Below are positions 27,201 through 39,200 of a stretch of 60,000 nt of DNA, one piece after another. Each line of letters starts with the position of its first letter. The stretch's first letter is position 1. A model generated the notes under the pieces. It worked only from the letters and a program-made list of their open reading frames with translations. It ran no database searches and was not told the DNA's origin. The translations under genes were made by a program, and so were the position numbers. Source of the DNA: Antedon mediterranea (Eukaryota > Echinodermata > Crinoidea > Comatulida > Antedonidae); NCBI RefSeq assembly GCF_964355755.1, contig NC_092670.1, positions 13,765,201 through 13,825,200 on the forward strand, given 5' to 3'.

Positions 27201-30200
27201 TGTATAATGAAACAATTTTCACACAATTGGCGTCTAATACATTACAATATAAATGTATCGTCTGCGTCCCTTCGAGCACTGGAGTCATAATAGAAGTACC
27301 CGGAGTCTCATGAAACAATGTTTGTTATTGCAAATAGTTCGATCGTATGATACGAACATCTTTGAGAATATCTATTAATAATTTAAATAACAAAACATGA
27401 ACCGACGCACTGGTGAGAAAAACAGAAAAAAACAATAGATATCTGTAATGAGCACAATATTATCATACAATGCGAAACAATTAAAACGTTAGTTTTATGG
27501 TAAACAACATTTTAAGCGGCTTACGTAACTATCATTTAATGTAAATGCTATCAAAGTTTATTTGACAAAAAAAATTGATTTGACCATATGGACATGATTG
27601 TTGACAAACTAGTTTGATAGCTTAATACATCTAATTCAATGAACTGATAAATCGCCATATTTTGATTAAATACGAAGGAACTATTAATACTAGTTATTAT
27701 GTCTATAATATGCTTGTATTTTTACCCATAAACGTACCATTTACGTGTTCAACTGTTGTTGCACTACTGTAATACTATTAATACCATCACGGACGCATAG
27801 CGCACTTAACCGGATTTCTCCAATCAGATCGATTATTGGCCAAAGTGTGCACTATTATAGACTTTTATTATTATACTTTTTTTATATCAAATTCCATTCA
27901 ATACACACGTTGTTATTACAGACTGCTTTGTGCAAGACGCTTTCTGTCATTAGCCACTTTGCAATTTTGGCCAACTACCATTGGCTTCTCATGGAAGGTG
28001 TGTATCTTTACTCACTTCTCTCTGTGGCTGTTTTATCAGAACGATCAAGACTTGGATGCTATATAGGAGTTGGCTGGGGTGAGTAAGATAATGTTAAAAT
28101 TGTATGATACTGATAAGAATAAGAATGACAAATTAAGATGGTTATAATTATGTTAATTCTGACTTACTGATAACAATGATGATGGTGGTGGTGGTGTGAG
28201 ATAGTTGTGATGATGCGTATTTAGACAAGTTCTATATCCTCTGAAATATGGTGTAAGAAGCATTTTTGGGTAGAAGCTGGGATCCACTTGATTTAGGATA
28301 TTTCGACCTCGCTGATTACGAATATGGCGGATCCCAAGCGAAATTCGGTCATCTAAGCCCTTAATTTGCATAATTAAAAATGGCGGCCATTTTTTATAAT
28401 TACCCTATATCTCGAGAACCACTAGTCACAGATAATTAATTTTGGTCTCAAAATGTTTTAAATATATGTTTTTATATTCACTTTAATGACACATTTTCTC
28501 AAAAAATGGATGCAAGTCTTATTTCTGACATTTTGACCTTTGACCTTGATTTATCGTATCTCAGTAACCAATAATCGGAGAGACACGAAATAGGGCTCAA
28601 ATTGTTCAGAAACTATACATTCATATTTATTATAATGAAATGTTTTTACAAAAAATGGCCGATTCTACAACTATTGACCTTTGAACTATTAGTCAAATAT
28701 GATAATATAACTTTGAAAATTGTGGTCTTTTGAATTTTTTTTTCTTTTTAAATTGTTTAAAACATGTGTGTTTCTATCCAGTCTAATGGCACATTTTGTA
28801 CAAGAATGGCCGATAGTATGGTTATTGACCTTTAAACTATAGCATAGGCCTACTGTATACTAAATATAATATAATTGCATAACTATGAAATTATTTATAC
28901 ACAATAATAATTAGTAAAATTATAAAATTCACTGCCATCAAATATTATGTGTTATGATTTATATAGATTTAAAAAAAATTTGAACACGCAAGTTACATTT
29001 GTTGAAATTTGAAATTTGAAATTACCTGCCATCAATATGATGGAGTATGATTATAGATTTTTTTAAATGTGAACATGTCAGCTACATTTGAAAATTACCT
29101 GCCATCAATATGATGGATTATGATTATAGATTTAAAAAAGAATTTGAACACATCAGCTACATTTGGAAATTTGGAAATTACCTGCCATCAATATGATGGA
29201 TTATGATTGTATAGTAGGCCTACCTGCCATCAATATGATGGATTATGATTATAGATTTAAAAAAGAATTTGAACACGTACTAAGCTACATTTGAAAATTA
29301 CCTGCCATCAATATGATGGATTATGATTGTATAGATTTAAAAGAAAATGTGAACACATAAGCTACATTTGGAATGAACATGTTAAGGGCATCAGTTTAAG
29401 ATCATTCATGCAAAGGTTTCCGTCATCTTTAGCGTTGTTACAGCGGCATAAAGCTGTACATGGTAGTTTTGACTTCTTGCACCTACATCTATTGGTTATG
29501 CATCGTGTCTTGCATCCACAATAAATCATCTCTAACGAAGCAGTAGGAATAGCTTCATTTTTCATAAGCACTGGTTGAAGTTTACCATTAGATAGCTCCC
29601 ACCCAAAATCTGTTGGTGATGGCAAAATGCTGGATACAGCTTTTTTCCAGACGAGTGCTTGGAAGTGTGCTCTTTTTATATGTTGGTGCACTGCATCGCT
29701 TGTTGGAGGTAATGCCTCTGGTTTTGTTTTTTTTTAACATGGCATGCCTAACTTAAAACTGTCGATAAAGGGCACCACTAGACAAAGATGAACCAAAACA
29801 CAGAGACCAATTCGTCGAATTATAAAAAGTGGTGAAATACCGCTGTCAAATTGCTGGTCAAACTTTTTGGCATTACAAGATAATAAAGCAGATCTGGCAC
29901 GATTTCTATCAGAGGAGTTGATTCGTCAAGCTCCTATAGACAAAGAAATTGTCACAGCTGGTGGATTTATGAAAGAATCAGTTGTTAAATCATCAAAAGT
30001 CTACACGAATACGTTGTCTCTGGTCGCAGATCATGAAGAATCGGACACGAGACTTGTCATGCTGCCAATGTCCGATACGACACAGTTGTAGTTGCTTCTA
30101 GGGATACAGACGTACTAGTGATTCTAGTGTCTCACTACCAAAGAATGGTATCCAAATGGATGATGACAGGGACATCCAAAAAAAAGAAAGTATCTATAAA

Positions 30201-33200
30201 AGACATTTTTGAAGCCTTGCCCGAGGGTTATGCAAAAGCACTGATTCCATTCCACACTATTAGTGGATGCGATACTACCTCATATCCAGGGAAGAGTTAA
30301 ATTACATTAATACATACATACAGTAATTTAACTCTTCCCTGTTCATATCTAAGTGGTCACTCAAAGGCATCGGCATGGGAAGTATTAAAATTATGAACTA
30401 ATTAAAGACCTGGGAGAAAACCTATCAGTGACCAAGTTATTATGAAATCGGAAAGATTCATTTGCTACGTTTACGGTGTTTGTCAAGTTAAAAGTACCAA
30501 TGAAGTTAGGCTTTAAAAAAACAAACAAAACCAGAGGCATTACCTCCAACAAGCGATGCAGTGCACCAACATATAAAAAGAGCACACTTCCAAGCACTCG
30601 TATGGTGGAAAAAAGCTGTATCGCCAATCCAGCATTTGCCATCACCAACAGATTTTGGGTGGGAGCTATCTAATGGTAAACTTCAACCAGTGCTTCTGAA
30701 AAATGAAGCTATTCCTACTGCTTCGTTAGAGATGATTTATTGTGGATGCAAGACACGATGCATAACCAATAGATGTAGGTGCAAGAAGTCAAAACTACCA
30801 TGTACAGCTTTATGCCGCTGTAACAACGCTAAAGATGACGGAAACCTTTGCATGAATTATCTTAAACTGATGCCCTTAACATGTTCATTCCAAATGTAGC
30901 TTACGTGTTCACATTTTCTTTTATATCTATACAATCATAATCCATCATATTGATGGCAGGTAATTTTCAAATGTAGCTTAGTACGTGTTCAAATTCTTTT
31001 TTAAATCTATAATCATAATCCATCATATTGATGGCAGGTAGGCCTCTATACAATCATAATCCATCATATTGATGGCAGGTAATTTCCAAATTTCCAAATG
31101 TAGCTGATGTGTTCAAATTCTTTTTTAAATCTATAATCATAATCCATCATATTGATGGCAGGTAATTTTCAAATGTAGCTTACGTGTTCAAATTCTTTTT
31201 TAAATCTATAATCATAATCCATCATATTGATGGCAGGTAATTTCCAAATGTAGCTGACATGTTCACATTTAAAAAAAATCTATAATCATACTCCATCATA
31301 TTGATGGCAGGTAATTTCAAATTTCAAATTTCAACAAATGTAACTTGCGTGTTCAAATTTTTTTTTAAATCTATATAAATCATAACACATAATATTTGAT
31401 GGCAGTGAATTTTATAATTTTACTAATTATTATTGTGTATAAATAATTTCATAGTTATGCAATTATATTATATTTAGTAGGCCTATACAGTAGGCCTATG
31501 CTATAGTTTAAAGGTCAATAACCATACTATCGGCCATTCTTGTACAAAATGTGCCATTAGACTGGATAGAAACACACATGTTTTAAACAATTTAAAAAGA
31601 AAAAAAAATTCATAAGACCACAATTTTCAAAGTTATATTATTATATTTGACTAATAGTTCAAAGGTCAATAGTTGTAGAATCGGCCATTTTTTTAAAAAA
31701 CATTTCATTATAATAAATATGAATGTATAGTTTCTGAACAATTTGAGCCCTATTTCGTGTCTCTCCGATTATTGGTTACTGAGATACGATAAATCAAGGT
31801 CAAAGGTCAAAATGTCAGAAATAAGACTTGCATCCATTTTTTGAGAAAATGTGTCATTAAAGTGAATATAAAAACATATATTTAAAACATTTTGAGACCA
31901 AAATTAATTATCTGTGACTAGTGGTTCTCGAGATATAGGGTAATTATAAAAAATGGCCGCCATTTTTAATTATGCAAATTAAGGGCTTAGATGGCCGAAT
32001 TTCGCTTGGGATCCGCCATATTCGTAATCAGCGAGGTCGAAATATCCTAAATCAAGTGGATCCCAGCTTCTACCCAAAAATGCTTCTTGATTCGTTTTCT
32101 AGGCCGTTTTTTGAGAAATGGAACCTGTCTAATTAGGCTATGGGGCATGGCCTTCTATCGTTTCATTTCGTGATCCCCTATCGGGGGGGAGAATAAAATT
32201 GCTATGACAATTATAACAAAAATATAGATAACCTTAAACTGGCCGGTCCCGCTTGTAAATTTTACGCGTCAACGAAATATGTTTGTTTTTATATGTATTT
32301 TATTGCGATATAGAAGATTTTTGTAGGTCAGTACAGGTCGCACAATTGACCAATCAAAAAATTTGTCTTTTAACTCATGGAGCTGTGCAACAGTAACTGT
32401 CCAATCAGATTCCCTTACACAGCGGGATACGGCTACTAGACGATCGTAAACAAACATGTGTTGTTCTTCTGGAGCGCGGAGCAGGAAGATGTCATCTTCT
32501 GATGATCAAAAACGTTGTTATTGACACAATACATCTAATTCTGGGACAATATTAACATTCACAGAAACCAAATGGAAAACTTTTTTAATGTGTACAAAAA
32601 GTTGGTGCAATCTAAGCGGCAATCAAAAGGAGTTTTGTAGCCGCAGAGGAGCTTACCAATACTTGTTACCAATTCCTGGCGACGCTGGATGTCATAAAAA
32701 GATGCTATCAATATTTCACTGATTGTAGCAAACAAAGGCGAGCAGTAAAATATGAAATAGAGGATGTTAATTCATCCAACAATGAAGAAGGTAAATTCTA
32801 TTTGTTTTAATGATAGGTCTAGCCTAGGCTAGGCCCCTACTAAGTAGACCTACTAGGCCTTGTAATTAGTTCATATCATACTGCCTTGCTAAAAAAAGCC
32901 TAGCTAGGTAGGTTGGCGGTGGGTAGTCTACAAAGTTTATTTTTTTAATATGTATTAAGCCTACGTAGAGTAGGCTAGGCCTAGTATATAATTTTTTTTA
33001 AATATCTGGGCCAACAAAAAATGAACCCATAATTACAATATGAATTAGGCCTAGCTAGGGTGGCCCCCAGTATTATTGTGTAGTGGACCTAGTTTGATGG
33101 TACCTCCATCTTGGGAAAAAACATTTGCATTTTATTATTCAATGTGGTAATGCATGCAAACCTTGGCAAGTAGCCTCAGGCAAGGACAGAATGGACCAAC

Positions 33201-36200
33201 CTGATACTTTGTGTTGTTATTTGAGACATATTATTTGAATTCTTGTACTGCAATATTAAATAGTGTATAGATGATACTGAACTGATTATATTATTATATT
33301 TATTACACAAACATTTAGAATCATAAATATTATTAGTATTCTTTTTTTTTACAGAAGAATTTCAAGGATTAGAGTCAACAGAAGAGTTACTAAACGAAGG
33401 AGAGTTCTGCGATCACATGTAGCAATTACACAAACTGCATAAAAAATGCTGAACGAAGTCGAAGAGTAGCCATCGGCTCACAAACAATTAAAATACCAAA
33501 AGCCGAACAGCAAATTCCAGAACAGTTGAAAACATTTTTATCTGCTAATCAAGTTCTTCTTTCAAATATGAAGCATGTGTGAAGCAGATCACCTCAAGGG
33601 AATAAATGTATTCATAACATCATCATTATTATGCCATTCTATTTCAGAATCAAATGGAAAAGTTTTAATCAAGAAGAGGCAGACACCAGAATGTTTCTGT
33701 ATGCGAAGTATGCTGCACACCATGGTGGTAAAGATATTGTTACAATCAGCCCTGACACTGATGATGTTTTTATTATTGGATTGGCATTTTGCAAAAGTCT
33801 GCATGGCTCTCACCTATATTTCAATACTGGAAAAGATGCTAATCTCCGAACAATTCATCTGCAGGCTATTCAGGAACATATTGGAAATGATGTTTCAAAT
33901 GCATTAATTAGACTACATTGCTTCACAGGATGCGATTCAGTCAAAGCTTTTTTTGGGAACGGTAAAGTGAAGGCAATGAAACTCGTAATGGAAAACTCTA
34001 ATTTATGCATTCTTTTCATTGGGCAATTCTACCAGCAAACTTTCAGATGAATTACTTTGTGATCTAGAAACATTTGTATGTAGGCTGTACAGTATTGTCA
34101 CAAGAACCAATCTGTCAATGAAGTAAGGTATGCAATGTTCTCAATGAGCTGAAAATATGATGCCACCCAATAAAGATACTGTATGTAAACATATTCAGCA
34201 TGCCAATTCTCAAGCTTCAATTCACAAAGCTAGTTTTATTCAACAACAAAATGCTCCATCTCCTGTTGGAAATGGGTGGAAGATGGCCGATAATAAACTC
34301 GTAATTGACTGGATGGAGAAGCAACCTGCTCTACACAGCATTCTCGAATTGTCATCCTGGTCATGTAAAAAGTCAAAATGCAATGAAGGGGTTGCAAATG
34401 AAAAATGCTGTGTATCCTTAGGATTCTCTTGTACAGAATTATGCTCGTGCAAAAACTGTAACAATCTTCTTCATACATCAGATGTTTGAAATTGATGGAG
34501 ATGATAGCGATGATGAGGAAGAGTTTGAGCAGGAAGAACTTTTTAGTGTAGTTTAAGTGTAATTTATGGTTTACAAATGTTCATTTTACTTGGTCTACAT
34601 GATTTTAATGTAATAGGCCTATAATATGTAAATTTATATTAAACTATTTTGTAACTTAACTATTTTGTAACGTAAAGGATGAACCATGAGAAAGTATAAA
34701 TAAAGAACCCATGAGGTGATAAGCAATATTAAGACACAGGAGTATTATAAGAAACTTTCTACTTTGATGCTTACAATACATTAATATGCCTATAAAATGT
34801 AAATTTATATTAAACTATTTTGTAACTTAACTATTTTGTAACGTAACGGATGAACCATGAGAAAGTATAAAATAAAGAACCCATGAGATGATAAGCAATA
34901 TTAAGAAACAGGAGTATTATAAGAAACTTTGCTGTAATACAGTAATTTCATTTATTTGTTACTAATTGATTATAATTCTATGTTATACATCTACAATGAA
35001 AACAATAATGCAACATTTGATTTATTACTAATTGATTATAATTCTATGTTATGCATCCAATGAAAACAAAAAGTTGCAATTATATAGGAGAGATAATATT
35101 AATAAATATTTTGTGACAGCATAGTCATGAATTATAAAGATTGAAAATGCATCTTCTTTTCAGTGTGCTTAAATAAATATTAATTAAGGTTTACTAACAG
35201 ATACATTTCTTACAAGGACTACAATATTAATCTCAAAATTATGATAAAAATATTGCATGTTAAATGTGAAAGAAAGATACAGTATAAGTTATTCCAATGG
35301 AACGATTGTATTTTATCCAGTACTAACACTAACAGAAAATATACAAAATAGAGGGCGCTATTTCTATGTATTTCTTTATGTTGAGAAATTCGATTTTTTT
35401 ACACCTAAAATTACACTTATTGCGTAACTTTTGAAAGCGGGACCGGCTGAATTTGTGTTAATCTAATTATTAACTATAAACTGTGTGAATATCTTCCTCC
35501 CCCCCGTTAGGAGATCACGAAATTCGTTTTCTAGGCCTCTTTTTGGCTCATGCCCCATAGCCTATATATGACAACACGTGGTGTTCGATGTTAGGATGGA
35601 GAGAGAGAGACGATGGTGCTTATTGTACTGATAATGAGGATTCCCATTGTATTGATCGATGATGATGACGTAAATGGTGATAACAGATAAGATAGGCCTA
35701 AGATAATGAAAAGATATTGATTCTGGTGCTGGAAATACTACCATTATTATAATGAATAGTGATGAGGAACATCATTATGAAAGTTGATGAAGATGGAGTA
35801 TTATTATAAAAGGCGATGATGCTGGTAGTTCTGCACGAGGGTGTTGTTGATTGACGCTGATGATGACGACGACGACGACGAAGCCACTGGATGACGACGA
35901 AGATGATGATCAAGTAATTCCTACTTTCTTATTTTTGGGTGTACTTTTTATGCAGAATTCTTGAAAATTCACTCACCTCGCTACGAAAATAAATTAATTC
36001 AATTGATTAATATTTGTTTCCAAAACAAGTAATTGTAACCATTTATAGAAACAGAGCATGCTTGCTAAACTCGTTTAAAGTACATGAAATTTGATTGCTT
36101 TTTACATTTTTTTATGAATTCTGTGTAGATTGTGTGAAATAAATCATTAATTTACCCACAGGAATGACATCAATCTACGCAATTAGGCTACTACTTAAAT

Positions 36201-39200
36201 TACAATTTTAGTTAAATCACAATTTGGTTTGTTAAATCTGTACTGTACTGCATTGAACTCAAAATTATACGTGTTGACATTTAAAAGTCAGTTGGTTATT
36301 TTAACTTAATATGGTTTACGAAAGAAATTACATTATAGATTATTAGTAACATAAATTAGTATTAGATACACAAAATAAAATAGCAAACTTTACTTGCTTA
36401 CTAGTCGTTATTCACCATACAAACAATGTTTAGATAATTATTACTTATTGTTTTTTACAACTGTAGGAGGACCGCTTATTGTTACTGTGATATGGATTTT
36501 GGCTCATCAAAAAATCGACTTAAGTGATTTTAATCCAATGCAAAGGTATGAACATGTTCAATCTTTCAGTTGTTGTTGCAAAGACAGGCATTGTTCAATG
36601 ATGTGAACGGGTATTTTGTAAAATTGTGGAATATAGTTGTTGCAAAGGTAAAAACAAGTATTAGCTAATAACAAGATCCACTGATTTAGCTTGTTGTTGC
36701 ATAGAAATAAAAACAAATGGTTGTGGCAAAAATAGGAATTTTTATTTAGGCCTCATGTTGATGTTGACAAAATAGAAACATGTGTTTGTTGCTGAAAAGA
36801 TAGTAGCATGTATTGTATTTTGTGTTTGTTGTGCTGTTGAAAATATAGAAACATGTATTGTTTCTTGTTGTTGTTTTTGTTGTAAGGATAAGCACATGTA
36901 TTGTAGCTTTGTAGTATTGTTGCTGAAAAGATAGGAACATGTATAGTGTTATCGTTGCGAGGATAAGAACATGTATGTTGTTTATTTTTACAAAGAAAAT
37001 GTATTGTAACTTTTGTTGTTGCTGTGTTGGTATTGAAAAGATAGGAACATGTATTGTTAGCTTATTGGTGTTGTTGAAAAGATAGGAAAGTGTAGGCCTA
37101 TTGTAGCTTGTTGATCTTACTGTTGAAAATATAAGAACATTGTAGCTTGTTGTTGCTTTTTCGATGATAGGAACATGTATTGTAGCAATTATTATTGTTG
37201 CAAATATACGAAGGTTTTGTAGCTTGTTGATGTTGATTTGATTAAGATATGAACAGGTAATTATGTATTGATTATTTGGTTTTCTATTCATATTATAGAT
37301 GTTGGATGAGCATAACTGAGTTCAAAACTTACTGGATACTTGATGTCCCAATCATGATCACAATCGTAGTAAGCAATTATAATTGTTATCACAAGGGCGA
37401 ATATCTATATTATTATAGGAGGTGTGTGCGACGGATGCGCACTCTCTTAATTTAATTTTCCATTTTATCATTGTTAGAATTTTTTTTTGTTAAAAGATTT
37501 TTCCATAAAGAGGTTCAGCTAAAGCTTGGTACTTTCGTGCAGCGCAAATGATTTGAATAATCACTAGTGACAGGCAGTTCGGATGATTTTGATTAGCCCG
37601 TGTTGCGCGTACATCCTTGTTTTTTTATTCCTAATGAGAATTAGGCTGCACGTTAAGGATCCACGTGATTGAACGCTTTGTGATGTAAACAATTATAAAC
37701 ATTGTTAAATTAATTTATCTGTATGCATTTCTTGATGTCTAAACAGTATCGACATCTGACTGGTTAACTTTCACAGAGTGAGTGAGTGGCCGAGCGGTTA
37801 AGACAGTGGAACCGTAATTACGTAGCCGGCAGGGGTTCGAGGCTCACTCACTCCATGGTTCTGGTGGTAGAACGAGTGTGCACTTTAAAGAACCTAGTAC
37901 ATCTTTCGAGACGAGTAGGGGGTTACCCCGGTGTATTAGTACATCACAGCAACTGATCACCAACTGGGCCCTCTGTGAGACCAGTCTTTGACTGAAGAGG
38001 TTACCCAGTATAAATATAAATTTCAATCAATCAATCAACTCGAATGCTGGCTAGGCTAACAATTGAATTTATTTAATGATCTTTCAGTGTCGACCGTCTC
38101 TCTTCTTTTCAGGTAAATTTGATATTGTTTCTCTTGATTCTTTGTGTTATACGGGACAAATTGAAAACATCAACAACTTCTGAATCAAAAAAGGCCATGT
38201 AAGTATAAACATAATAATATTAATCAATTGTTTTGTTTAAATCAGGATGTTCTCATATATTCAACTATCTACACGTCCACTGCTTTTGAACACTTTCTTA
38301 TGTAAACTTTTATTTTCAATGTCTTTTTCACACTTGGCTCAGCTCCAGCTGAGGCACCAAGAACAAAAACTCCTAACAGTCAGAGAAAAATGACAAAAGG
38401 TTTCTTACTTTCTATGATTTTTATCAGATAATCTATATTGTTTTGACAACTCTTGTAACATGACCACAGTGATGATGTTGCCATTTGTCCTCTAACCTTT
38501 TCATTCTTTTTATATAATATTATCGTTAACTGTTATTCGTGCTGTTTGTGTTTCTGATTTGTAGAAAACTGGCAAGATCGACGATGGTACTCATCCCGTT
38601 GTTTGGTCTGTACTACGTGGTATTCCTGGTCATCCGTGACGACATGGGCAGTCATACTCTTGATATGGTCAAGATTTACTTTGAATTGGTGATTGGATCC
38701 GTTCAGGTAATGTGCATTGACATATGTGAACCAAAGACAAAGCGCTTTGAGCAAAGTCATCAGCCAGATCTGGCTCTTGAAACTCTTGATCTTCGCTGTT
38801 TATATGCGATTAGTGAGAATAAATAATAAAATAAATAAATAAACCACTCATGTCAGATTATTTAAAATAAAGTTTCATATTCTTGATTTTGTAATTACCT
38901 TACTATACGTTAGTGAAAATATGTTTATACTGTACGATAATTAAAATTAACAATATTTTACGTTTATTTTGTTAGGGTTTACTAATAGCTGTACTATATT
39001 GCTTTATGAACGGAGAGGTGAGACAAGAAATCGGTAGAAAATGGCATCTCCACAAGTTGAATCGAGCACTTTCATCTCATCGAAGTTTAAGAGATGCCAA
39101 CTCAAGAGTGTCCTATTCAAATCAGGGAGGCACAACAAAAAACGAATCCGTGTGTGAATCGGCCACACAGAATAGCTCAAAGAACGGTACACTACGATCA

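Larger units (their letters stand above)
28255..32133. mobile_element. palindromic transposon remnant with 1.5-kb arms
   Basis: The left arm (28255 to about 29739) is the near-exact reverse complement of the right arm (about 30513-32089). Both carry the same cysteine-rich C-terminal coding block, a tandem array and non-coding ends with TGACCTTTGACCT. The centre (29745-30512) holds the middle of the same gene on the plus strand, reading into the right arm. So the left arm is an inverted extra copy of the 3' half. Past 32089 only the right side continues (ATTCGTTTTCTAGGCC), matching the 3' end of the neighbouring element, so the right boundary is probably at 32133. Lies in the GPCR TM4 intron. 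Confidence 0.8.
32134..35572 (+). mobile_element. 3.4-kb TIR transposon, decayed
   Basis: Left end GGCTATGGGGCATGGCC and right end GGC(T)CATGCCCCATAGCC are inverted, with further inverted TTTCGTGAT and CCCCCC-type blocks inside. A TA flanks each side. It carries broken pieces of the same protein family as the palindrome: an N-terminal fragment near 32488, the PIN/XPG-like core at 33631-34050 and a C-terminus at 34157-34489. Two tandem duplications lie downstream (about 34613-34930 and 34945-35060). Confidence 0.75.

Noticed and set aside
36746-37291. 181-codon minus-strand ORF
   Set aside because: Lies wholly in a minisatellite inside the GPCR intron.
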